From Stenotrophomonas sp. WZN-1 (lineage in GTDB: Bacteria > Pseudomonadota > Gammaproteobacteria > Xanthomonadales > Xanthomonadaceae), in NCBI RefSeq assembly GCF_002192255.1, contig NZ_CP021768.1, positions 700,001 through 764,000 on the forward strand: DNA of 64,000 nucleotides, in the 5' to 3' direction. The position numbers and the translations under genes are program-made. The notes beneath the pieces are model-generated. The model ran no database searches. It had not been told where the DNA came from and saw only the letters and a program-made list of their open reading frames with translations. This document shows positions 8,249 through 14,906 of this stretch, one piece after another. The stretch's first letter is position 1. Each line of letters opens with the position of its first letter.

Positions 8249-8869
8249 TCAGAAGCTGGCGCGGACGCCGACCGAGTACTGGGTGACGTCGCGGTAGCCG
8301 GCGATTTCGCCCACCACACCCCAGGTCTTGGTGAAGTTGATCTGGCCGCCGACGGTGCCGACCCAGGTGCCCTTGTAGTTGTTGCCGCCATCCATGTAGC
8401 CGGCCTTGGCCCAGGCTTCGGTCATGCGCGACGGCTTGCCGCGGATACCCATGGTGACGCGGCCCAGGTTGGTGTGGTCCTTGCCGTGGTAACGCACGCC
8501 GTCATAGCGCAGGGTCGATTCGGCGTTCTGGCGCACCCAGGAGGCATCGGCGGTGAAGTCGACGCGGTCGGTCCACGGCATGTGGTAGCCGATACCCAGC
8601 TCCGGCTGGTTCAGTTCCAGCTTCAGCGAGTCTTCGCCGTAGTGGCGGGTCTTGCTGGTGCGCGACCAGCCACCGAACACGTAGACCTGCTCGGCCAGCG
8701 CGACCGAGCCACGCAGGTAGCCACCGTCGACCTTCGGGTCGTCCAGTGCGTTGTCGTCAACCTGGACCTGCGTCCAGCCGCCTTCCACGTAGGTGTAGCT
8801 CAGGGCGTCGGCCGAAGCCGAGAACGGGGCGGCGGCCAGCAGGGCAGCCACGATCAGGATCTTGCGCAT
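8249..8869 (-). CDS. Ax21-family outer-membrane protein
   Basis: 206 aa. A signal peptide (MRKILIVAALLAAAPFSASA) is followed by ALSYTYVEGGWTQ, the hallmark N-terminus of the Ax21/OmpW-like small beta-barrels of Xanthomonadaceae. Alternating polar/hydrophobic strands continue to a C-terminal Phe (YSVGVRASF), typical of BAM-assembled barrels. Ax21 was once proposed as a secreted quorum signal and XA21 ligand, and those claims were retracted. An outer-membrane location is the sound inference. A strong terminator follows, and the promoter would lie in the 200 bp shared with the ribE riboswitch. Confidence 0.7.
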   Translation of the reverse strand: MRKILIVAALLAAAPFSASADALSYTYVEGGWTQVQVDDNALDDPKVDGGYLRGSVALAEQVYVFGGWSRTSKTRHYGEDSLKLELNQPELGIGYHMPWTDRVDFTADASWVRQNAESTLRYDGVRYHGKDHTNLGRVTMGIRGKPSRMTEAWAKAGYMDGGNNYKGTWVGTVGGQINFTKTWGVVGEIAGYRDVTQYSVGVRASF

Positions 8870-9059
8870 GGGAATTCCTATGAATTTCAGTCCATTGGCG
8901 GGCCTGCCCTCGCGGCTGCCCGTGGCGACCTCATGTCGTCCGCTGCGGATTTTAATGAAAGTTTTACAAAATGCGAGCGACGGACGTCACAGCTGTGGCA
9001 TCCGACCCCGTTCAGCACGGGCTGGTACACTAGTTGCGCCGGTTCGCCGGTACACAAAC

Positions 9060-9199
9060 GTCTTCAGGGCGGGGTGCAATTCCCCACCGGCGGTAGGTGC
9101 GCAAGCACGAGCCCGCGAGCGCCCCGGCCCACGGCCGGGGGTCAGCAGATCCGGTCCAATGCCGGAGCCGACGGTCATAGTCCGGATGAAAGAAGACGG
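9060..9199 (+). ncRNA. FMN riboswitch (RFN element)
   Basis: The conserved RFN core is readable: GGGCGGGGTG, AATTCCCCACCGGCGGT, a variable stem (GCGCCCCGGCCCACGGCCGGGG), GTCAGCAGATCCGGT, AATGCCGGAGCCGACGGTCATAGT and CCGGATGAAAGAAG. It lies 77 nt upstream of the ribE start and would repress ribE-ribB-ribH expression when FMN is abundant. The expression platform (9200-9275) holds a CAGGGC-TCAT-GCCCTG hairpin and a later TTTTT, and no canonical terminator is obvious. Control may instead act on the ribE ribosome site. Confidence 0.95.
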
Positions 9200-9275
9200 T
9201 GCCACAGGGCTCATGCCCTGCGTGCGCCTGTTTGCCTTGCGGCGTTTTTCGCTCACTTTTCGCGGAGAACGTTAC

Positions 9276-9878
9276 TTGTTTACTGGAATCATCGAAGGCG
9301 TCGGCCGTCTGGCCGCACGCGAATCCATCGGCGGCGATGTCCGCTTCACCTTCAATGTCGGGAATCTGCCGTTCGACAACGTGCAGATGGGCGAGAGCAT
9401 TGCCATCAACGGCGTCTGCCTCACCGTCATCGCATTCGACGCCAGCAGCTTCCAGGCCGATGCCTCCACCGAGACCCTGGGCCTGACCACGCTGGGCCAG
9501 CTGTCCGAAGGGGCAGTCATCAATCTTGAACGCGCGATGCGCCCGACCGACCGCCTCGGCGGCCATCTGGTCAGCGGCCACGTCGACGGCCTCGGCAAGG
9601 TGCTGTCCATCCACGAAGACGCACGAGCCCAGCGCTGGCGTTTCGCCGCGCCGGCCTCGCTGCGCCGCTACATCGCCAAGAAGGGCTCGATCTGCGTGGA
9701 TGGCGTCAGCCTCACCGTCAACGAGGTGGACGACGAAGGCTTTGAAGTCGCCCTGATCCCGCACACGGTGGCCAACACCGCCTTCTCCGCCGCGGGCGTG
9801 GGCAGCGCGGTCAATCTTGAAATCGATCTGGTCGCCCGTTACGTCGAACGCCTGCTGGGCGAAGGAGCACGCGCATGA
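9276..9878 (+). CDS. ribE: Riboflavin synthase alpha subunit (TTG start)
   Basis: Last step of riboflavin synthesis: dismutation of two 6,7-dimethyl-8-ribityllumazine molecules. 200 aa made of two lumazine-binding barrels, the first beginning MFTGIIEGVGRL and the second LGGHLVSGHVDGLGKV. The frame is open far upstream through the riboswitch, so the real start must be set by homology. TTG at 9276 gives the canonical N-terminus and has GGAG 9 nt upstream (9263-9266). It overlaps ribB by 4 bp (ATGA). Confidence 0.95.
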   Translation: MFTGIIEGVGRLAARESIGGDVRFTFNVGNLPFDNVQMGESIAINGVCLTVIAFDASSFQADASTETLGLTTLGQLSEGAVINLERAMRPTDRLGGHLVSGHVDGLGKVLSIHEDARAQRWRFAAPASLRRYIAKKGSICVDGVSLTVNEVDDEGFEVALIPHTVANTAFSAAGVGSAVNLEIDLVARYVERLLGEGARA

Positions 9879-10975
9879 ATTTCGCCCCGATTCCGGAGAT
9901 CCTGGAAGACATCCGCCTGGGCCGCATGGTCGTCATCGTCGATGACGAAGACCGCGAGAACGAAGGCGACCTGATCATGGCCGCCGAACTGGTCAAGCCG
10001 TCGGACATCAACTTCATGGTCACCCACGGCCGCGGCCTGGTGTGCCTGCCGCTGACCCGCACCCGCGCTGCCGACCTCGGCCTGGCGCCGATGGTGCAGG
10101 CCAATACCGCGCAGTTCCAGACCAACTTCACGGTCAGCATCGAGGCCGCCGAGGGCGTTACCACCGGCATCTCGGCGCATGACCGCGCCCACACCATCCG
10201 CACTGCGGTGAAGCCCAACGCCAAGCCGTCGGACCTGCACCAGCCGGGCCACATCTTCCCGCTGATCGCCCAGCCGGGTGGCGTGCTGACCCGTGCCGGC
10301 CATACCGAAGCCGGCGTGGACCTGGCCATGCTGGCCGGGCTGGAACCGGCCGGCGTGCTGGTGGAGATCCTTAACCCGGATGGCAGCATGGCGCGCCGCC
10401 CGGAGCTGGAAGTGTTCGCCCGCGAGCACGGCCTGAAGATGGGTTCCATCGCCGACCTGATCGCTTACCGCCTGGCCACCGAAAAGACCGTCGAGCGCGT
10501 GGACGAGCGCGAGATCGATACCGAATTCGGCCCGTTCAAGCTGGTGACCTACCGCGACCGCATCGCCCACGACCTGCATTTCGCGCTGGTCCGTGGCAAC
10601 CCGGATGCCGAAACGCCGACCCTGGTGCGCGTGCAGGTGGAAAACCCGCTGGCCGACCTGCTGCACTGGCGCCGTGACGACTTCGGCGTGGCCGCCACCG
10701 ATGCCCTGCGTGCGATCGATGCCGAGGGCGCGGGCGTGATGGTGGTGCTGTCGGCCCCGCGCGATGGCGAAGCCCTGCTGGCCCGCCTGCGCCAGCAGCC
10801 GGCGCCGGTGGTGCCGGGCAAGGACAAGGACGTGGGCCAGTGGCGCCGCAACGGTGCCGGCGCGCAGATCCTGTCCGACCTGGGCCTGGGCAAGCTGCGC
10901 GTGCTGGGCACCCCGCGCCGCCAGATCGGCCTGGCCGGGTACGGCCTGGAAGTGGTGGAGACGGTCACCCTGTAA
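9875..10975 (+). CDS. ribB: 3,4-dihydroxy-2-butanone 4-phosphate synthase with degenerate GTP cyclohydrolase II-like domain
   Basis: 366 aa. The N-terminal DHBP synthase domain (1-205) makes the 4-carbon riboflavin precursor from ribulose 5-phosphate. It carries the metal/acid loop DDEDRENEGDL (23-33) and RAGHTEAGVD (140-149). The C-terminal half aligns by position and length with GTP cyclohydrolase II (DREIDTEFGPFKLV-type start), but the three zinc cysteines and the HSEC motif are missing (ALVRGNPDAETPTLVRV in their place). This half is therefore probably inactive as a cyclohydrolase, as in many proteobacterial RibB-like fusions, and a separate ribA is expected elsewhere. Confidence 0.93.
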   Translation: MNFAPIPEILEDIRLGRMVVIVDDEDRENEGDLIMAAELVKPSDINFMVTHGRGLVCLPLTRTRAADLGLAPMVQANTAQFQTNFTVSIEAAEGVTTGISAHDRAHTIRTAVKPNAKPSDLHQPGHIFPLIAQPGGVLTRAGHTEAGVDLAMLAGLEPAGVLVEILNPDGSMARRPELEVFAREHGLKMGSIADLIAYRLATEKTVERVDEREIDTEFGPFKLVTYRDRIAHDLHFALVRGNPDAETPTLVRVQVENPLADLLHWRRDDFGVAATDALRAIDAEGAGVMVVLSAPRDGEALLARLRQQPAPVVPGKDKDVGQWRRNGAGAQILSDLGLGKLRVLGTPRRQIGLAGYGLEVVETVTL

Positions 10976-10978
10976 TGG

Positions 10979-11056
10979 GTAGTGCCGGCCAGCGGCCGGC
11001 ACTATCGGTGGGTGCCGACCCCGTGCCACCGGTGGGTGCCGACCGTTGGTCGGCAC
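10979..11056. repeat. Two SMAG-type stem-loops between ribB and ribH
   Basis: GTAG plus GTGCCGGCC-AGC-GGCCGGCAC (10979-11002), and GTGCCGACC-GTT-GGTCGGCAC (11036-11056), each a 9-bp perfect stem with a 3-nt loop. A broken copy (GGGTGCCGACCCCGTGCCACC) lies between. They fall inside what is otherwise the rib operon, so they sit in the transcript between ribB and ribH. Confidence 0.75.
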
Positions 11057-11097
11057 ACCCTGCAGGTCCCCATCGGCCACGGCCGGGGCCCATCCAC

Positions 11098-11105
11098 GCT
11101 AGAAT
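11098..11105 (+). promoter_or_regulatory. Candidate -10 element of ribH-nusB (GCTAGAAT)
   Basis: GCTAGAAT, identical to the element in front of rnpB, ends 30 nt before the ribH ATG. No clear -35. It would give ribH-nusB-thiL their own transcript, independent of the FMN riboswitch. Confidence 0.35.
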
Positions 11106-11135
11106 TACCCCCTTATCGAGTCCCCCAAGCCGCAT

Positions 11136-11603
11136 ATGAGCCACTTCGAAGGCGATCTTCGCACTCCCGAATCGGCGCGCTTCGCCATCCTGGCCAGCCG
11201 CTGGAACGCCCGCATCACCGACGCGCTGGTCGCAGGCGCCCGCCTGAGCCTGGCCGGCAACGGCATCACCGAAGCCAGCATCGACGTGATCCGCGTGCCG
11301 GGAGCCTGGGAACTGCCGCTGGTGGCCGCGCGCCTGGCCGCCGCCCATGAACATGCCGCCATCCTCACCCTGGGCTGTGTGATCCGTGGCGATACCCGCC
11401 ACTACGAACACGTGGCCGACCGCTGCGCCGAAGGCCTGATGCGCGTGCAGCTGGATTTCGGCGTGCCGGTGCTGAACGGCGTGCTGGCGGTCGAACGCGT
11501 TGAAGACGCCGAGGCCCGCGCAGGCGGCAGCCACGGCAACAAGGGCGAGGAAGTCGCACTCGCCGCATTGGAAATGGTCAATCTTCTGGAGCAGCTGCCA
11601 TGA
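11136..11603 (+). CDS. ribH: 6,7-dimethyl-8-ribityllumazine synthase
   Basis: Condenses DHBP with the ribitylamino-uracil to make lumazine; forms icosahedral or pentameric shells. 155 aa. Substrate-site motifs are visible: [37 protein letters not shown] (with the catalytic His in HYEHV) and the C-terminal HGNKGEEVA. Its stop overlaps nusB by 4 bp. Product goes to RibE. Confidence 0.96.
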   Translation: MSHFEGDLRTPESARFAILASRWNARITDALVAGARLSLAGNGITEASIDVIRVPGAWELPLVAARLAAAHEHAAILTLGCVIRGDTRHYEHVADRCAEGLMRVQLDFGVPVLNGVLAVERVEDAEARAGGSHGNKGEEVALAALEMVNLLEQLP

Positions 11604-12079
11604 ACAAGAACACCCAGGGCAAGCCCTCCGGTAAACCCGTCCGCCGCGATGGCGTCGATCCGGTGCTGCGCTCGCGCGCCCGCCGTCGTGCCGTGCAGGC
11701 CATCTACGCCTGGCAGATTTCCGGCGGCAACGCCCAGTCGCTGATCGCCCAGTTCGCCCACGAGCAGGCCCGTGAAATCGCCGACCTGGCGTACTTCGAA
11801 GCGCTGCTGCACGGCGTGCTCGACAACCGCCGCGACATCGACGAAGCGCTCGGCCCGTACCTGGACCGTGGCATCGAGGAAGTGGACGCGATCGAACGCG
11901 CGGTGCTGCGCCTGGCCGCCTACGAACTGCGCTACCGCTTGGACGTTCCGTACCGCGTGGTGATCAACGAAGCCATCGAATCGGCCAAGCGCTTCGGTTC
12001 TGAACACGGCCACACCTACGTCAACGGCGTGCTGGATCGTGCCGCCGTGGAATGGCGCAAGGTCGAATCGGGTCACTGA
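11600..12079 (+). CDS. nusB: Transcription antitermination factor NusB
   Basis: 159 aa, all-helical RNA-binding protein that with NusE (S10) binds boxA in rRNA leaders. A basic N-terminus is followed by [20 protein letters not shown], then [18 protein letters not shown] and [18 protein letters not shown], both NusB signatures. It is coupled to ribH by a 4-bp overlap, a usual arrangement (ribH-nusB-thiL). Confidence 0.96.
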   Translation: MNKNTQGKPSGKPVRRDGVDPVLRSRARRRAVQAIYAWQISGGNAQSLIAQFAHEQAREIADLAYFEALLHGVLDNRRDIDEALGPYLDRGIEEVDAIERAVLRLAAYELRYRLDVPYRVVINEAIESAKRFGSEHGHTYVNGVLDRAAVEWRKVESGH

Positions 12080-12096
12080 CCCGGTTTCTGCTCCTG

Positions 12097-12251
12097 GTAG
12101 ATGCCAACCTTGGTTGGCATGGCTGGGAACCTGTTCCGGACTCCGAACGGCGTGGAATCCTGCCTTGGTAGAGTCGACTGTTAGTCGACTGCTTTTTGAT
12201 CGGCGGTCATGATGTTGGACGGGAGAGCAGTCGACTAACAGTCGACTCTAC
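12097..12251. repeat. SMAG palindrome followed by two 26-bp facing repeats
   Basis: GTAG-ATGCCAACCTTGGTTGGCAT (12097-12120). Then GTAGAGTCGACTGTTAGTCGACTGCT (split: 12168-12193) is repeated exactly as its reverse complement at 12226-12251 across a 32-nt spacer. Each half is itself a palindrome (GAGTCGACT / AGTCGACTG), so the pair can fold as one long hairpin or as two. Located in the 259-bp nusB-thiL gap, which contains nothing else I can name. Confidence 0.8.
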
Positions 12252-12338
12252 CCGGTCGGTTCCGCCCCGCCGGTTCCACCTCGTCGGCATCATCCGCCCG
12301 CGCCCGTCGCCCATCCATGCACCCCGCCGGAACGCCCC

Positions 12339-13301
12339 ATGTCCCTGGCCGAATTCGCCCTCATCGACCGCATCCGCGCCCGCACCCTCGAGCGCGACGA
12401 CATCCTGCTCGGCATCGGTGACGACGCCGCGCTGCTGCAGCCGCGTGCCAATGAGCAACTGGTGGTCACCGCCGACACGCTCAACAGCGGCGTCCACTTC
12501 CCGGTGGAAACACCGGCCTTCGACATCGGCTGGAAGACCCTGGCGGTCAACCTGTCGGACCTCGCCGCGATGGGTGCGCGCCCGGCGTGGTGCACGCTGG
12601 CGTTGTCGCTGCCGGAAGCCTCTGAAGACTGGATCGAGGCCTTTGCCGATGGCTTCTTCGCCCTGGCCGACCAACACGACATCGCGCTGATCGGCGGTGA
12701 CACTACGCGCGGTCCGCTGTCGCTGTCGGTGACTGCGATGGGCCAGGTCGGGCGTGGCCAGGCGCTGCGTCGCGATCGCGCACAGGTGGGCGATGACATC
12801 TGGGTGAGCGGCACGCTGGGTGACGCCGCCGGTGCGCTACGCCTGTGGCAGCAGGGCGCGCTGAGCGTAACCACCGCCACGCTGCTGGCCGACTACGAAA
12901 GCCTGCGCCTGCGCCTGCTGCGGCCGATGCCGCGCGTGACCCTGGGCCTGCGCCTGCGTGCATTCGCGCATGCCGCGGTGGATGTATCCGACGGCCTGCT
13001 GGCCGATCTGGGCCACATTGCCACGCGCAGCAATGTGGCCGCGCACGTCGATGCCGATTCGCTGCCGATCTCGCACGCGCTGCGTGAGCTGCTCGGCCGC
13101 GAGGGCGCGCGCGACTGCGCACTGCGCGGTGGCGACGACTACGAACTGTGCTTCACCGCTGCCGCCGACCAGCGCGATGCGCTGCATTACCTGGCCGAAT
13201 CGCTGGACGTGCCGCTCACCCGCATCGGTCGCATCGCCGAAGGGCAGGGCGTGCACGTGGATGGCGAAGCCGCCGACGGCGGCTACCAGCACTTCGCGTA
13301 G
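12339..13301 (+). CDS. thiL: Thiamine-monophosphate kinase
   Basis: Phosphorylates thiamine monophosphate to the cofactor thiamine diphosphate. 320 aa of the PurM/ThiL fold. Visible are LLGIGDDAALL, the metal-binding LSDLAAMGARP, LIGGDTTRGP, VDVSDGLLADLGH and the C-terminal GGDDYELCF. The start has no strong ribosome site, but ATG at 12339 gives the canonical EFALIDRIR N-terminus. Confidence 0.95.
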   Translation: MSLAEFALIDRIRARTLERDDILLGIGDDAALLQPRANEQLVVTADTLNSGVHFPVETPAFDIGWKTLAVNLSDLAAMGARPAWCTLALSLPEASEDWIEAFADGFFALADQHDIALIGGDTTRGPLSLSVTAMGQVGRGQALRRDRAQVGDDIWVSGTLGDAAGALRLWQQGALSVTTATLLADYESLRLRLLRPMPRVTLGLRLRAFAHAAVDVSDGLLADLGHIATRSNVAAHVDADSLPISHALRELLGREGARDCALRGGDDYELCFTAAADQRDALHYLAESLDVPLTRIGRIAEGQGVHVDGEAADGGYQHFA

Positions 13302-13341
13302 CCGCAGCGGTACTGCTCTGGTGGGTGCCAAACTTCGGGGT

Positions 13342-13380
13342 GGGGTCAGATCCCTTTGCGGCGCAAAGGGATCTGACCCC
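13342..13380. repeat. 39-bp GGGGTCAGATCCC palindrome
   Basis: An 18-bp perfect stem (GGGGTCAGATCCCTTTGC and its complement) around a 3-nt centre. It is the best copy of the element also present at 3337-3375 and 28980-29018. It begins 41 bp after thiL and could act as its terminator, though no T run follows. Confidence 0.75.
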
Positions 13381-13407
13381 CAGTGAAGCACCTCGGCATT
13401 GCTCTGG

Positions 13408-13458
13408 TAGGTGCCAACCTTGGTTGGCACGAATGTGTCGACCAAGGTCGACACCTAC
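13408..13458. repeat. Facing pair of SMAG units
   Basis: GTAGGTGCCAACCTTGGTTGGCAC, then GAAT, then GTGTCGACCAAGGTCGACACCTAC. The outer GTAGGTG/CACCTAC ends are complementary, so the two palindromes are arranged head to head, the usual dimer form of SMAG elements. Confidence 0.75.
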
Positions 13459-13489
13459 CGAAGCGCACGCGCATCGGCATCGCCCGGCG

Positions 13490-13900
13490 TCACGCCGCCC
13501 GCAACTGCACATCCACATACTCGGCCAGCCCACGGCAGGCCAGCAGCAGGCCCTCGCGCGCACCATCGCCCATCTGCTGGTCGATATCACCGTCCACGCG
13601 TACGCGTTCGGTGGCGTGCAGCAGTTCCAGCAGGAAACTCAGCCCCGCGTTGGCACGATCAATGCGCGCCAATGCCAGGCGCTGCCCGGGCGTGTGGTTG
13701 TTGCCGGGCCACGGCTGGCCATCGGCCGCATCGCCCTGGCGGATGTACTGCAGGCAGGCCTGCAGGGTGATGGCCCCGGCGCTGTTGCCGGTCTGCAGCG
13801 ATACGAACGTGTCTTCCAGTGTGCGCGCCAGGTCATCCGGCAGGCGCATGGCAGCGTCGCCCAGGGTGGCGAAAAGGTGCGGGTAGGGGGAAGCGGTCAT
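13490..13900 (-). CDS. Hypothetical protein, small soluble
   Basis: 136 aa, starting MTASPYPHLFATLGDAAM. It is predicted helical (LPDDLARTLEDTFVSLQTG; LSFLLELLHATERVRVDG; LACRGLAEYVDVQLRAA) with no signal peptide or membrane segment. The frame is open 55 codons upstream, but ATG at 13900 has AAGGA 8 nt before it. No family recognised. Isolated between thiL and an accessory region. Confidence 0.6.
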   Translation of the reverse strand: MTASPYPHLFATLGDAAMRLPDDLARTLEDTFVSLQTGNSAGAITLQACLQYIRQGDAADGQPWPGNNHTPGQRLALARIDRANAGLSFLLELLHATERVRVDGDIDQQMGDGAREGLLLACRGLAEYVDVQLRAA

Positions 13901-14144
13901 GGCGGCGTCCTTGTGCAAGCGGCAAGAGGCCACCCCGCTTAACAGCGAGGGTGGCGGACGGTGCGTGGTTCCAATACCGGAGGTCGATGTAGAAGCGCCG
14001 GCGGGCACGAGGCCCCCACGCACCGCCCGCCATAGGTGCGCGGACAGAATGCCTGCCGACGCCACCCAACAAGGAAAGAGCGACGCCGGCAGGCAAGCGT
14101 AACCAACACATCAACCTAACGGGATTGGAAGCCCGTGCCACCCG

Positions 14145-14450
14145 TTGTCGGTGGCGCCACATGATTTGCATGAAGCGCCAATGCTGCCAATGAGAATTGT
14201 TGGAAACTTCGAAAGTGTTGGAATTTCGTGGCTGGCAGGCAGCGGAGAGCACCGTCTGCCGAATGCGACATTCTTCGCCGCTCGCATCGTAGAGTCGAGC
14301 GCGCTCCACCACTTCGTCGACGTGGCATCGGCTTCAGTGGCCGGCTGGCAGGCGGTCTGCTGGTCCATGTCCCACAAGAATGGCCGGGACGTTCTTCTGC
14401 AACTGCATCCCACAGACGACGGACGCCTTGTCCTGATTTACGTAAAGTGA
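14145..14450 (+). CDS. Possible small ORF, uncertain
   Basis: Up to 101 aa (MSVAPHDLHEAPMLPMRIVG...), with alternative starts at 14181 and 14190. The residues FAARIVESSALHHFVDVASASVAG and DVLLQLHPTDDGRLVLIYVK look protein-like, and local GC is lower than the flanks. No ribosome site is convincing and an overlapping minus-strand frame exists. Function unknown; may not be a gene. Confidence 0.3.
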   Translation: MSVAPHDLHEAPMLPMRIVGNFESVGISWLAGSGEHRLPNATFFAARIVESSALHHFVDVASASVAGWQAVCWSMSHKNGRDVLLQLHPTDDGRLVLIYVK

Positions 14451-14638
14451 CGCTTTCGCCTTCGTCGGGGTGTTTGTCGATACCCAGGCATTCATTGGTC
14501 GGGATGCTGGAGCACTGCTGGTTTTCGGGGGCGAATTTTCCAGCGACGAGAACCGATGTTCGCGGTGCTGAGATGTGAAGCGATACCAGCGGGGTGCGGA
14601 CATCGGGTGGCAGAGCCTGATTTGTTCACCTTGGCCGG

Positions 14639-14740
14639 ATCAGCCCGAATCAGCCCGAATCAGCCCGGATCAGCCCGGATCAGCCCGGATCATCCCAAAT
14701 CAGCCCAAATCAGCCCAAATCAGCCCAAATCAGCCCGAAA
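14639..14740. repeat. Tandem array of a 10-bp unit (CAGCCCRRAT), ten copies
   Basis: From 14641 ten exact 10-bp units follow without spacers: two CAGCCCGAAT, three CAGCCCGGAT, one CATCCCAAAT, three CAGCCCAAAT and one CAGCCCGAAA, preceded by a partial AT. Variants are clustered, as expected from slippage or unequal exchange. The period is close to one DNA helical turn. Confidence 0.95.
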
Positions 14741-14828
14741 GAGTGGATCGCTGCCGGAAGAAAACACTGACCAGACAGGTCCATGGTTCCTTGCCATTGG
14801 CGCCGAGCTTGCTTGGCTGATGCAGAAC

Positions 14829-14854
14829 GTAGCCGAGCGTTGGCCCGGCTCTAC
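14829..14854. repeat. SMAG-type stem-loop
   Basis: GTAGCCGAGCGTTGGCCCGGCTCTAC: GTAG ... CTAC ends around imperfect CCGAG/CGGCT arms. Lies just outside the autotransporter terminator. Confidence 0.5.
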
Positions 14855-14860
14855 AAGAGC

Positions 14861-14893
14861 AAAGAAAAGCGGCGCCGGATTGCCCCGGCGCCG
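14861..14893 (-). terminator. Rho-independent terminator of the minus-strand autotransporter
   Basis: On the minus strand CGGCGCCGG-GGCAAT-CCGGCGCCG is followed by CTTTTCTTT. It is 13 bp after the stop at 14907. Confidence 0.75.
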
Positions 14894-14906
14894 TTTCAGC
14901 TCTTTC

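Larger units (their letters stand above)
14451..14860. other. 410-bp region without a convincing gene
   Basis: Sequence of lower GC that holds the 10-bp tandem repeat (14639-14740) and a SMAG stem-loop (14829-14854). The open frames crossing it are made by the repeat or run antisense to the autotransporter gene, and none has a ribosome site. Confidence 0.5.

Noticed and set aside
7216..8391. 391-codon version of the secreted protein
   Set aside because: The first 97 codons run through the Ax21-like gene and its terminator. ATG 8100 gives a clean signal peptide.
14111..14413. 100-codon minus-strand frame overlapping the small ORF at 14145
   Set aside because: No ribosome site. Its residue composition is Ser/Cys/Pro-rich and unlike a folded protein, and the plus-strand frame looks better, though itself weak.
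14639..14740. 10-bp repeats considered as a CRISPR array
   Set aside because: The units are contiguous with no spacers and far too short; there are no cas genes nearby.
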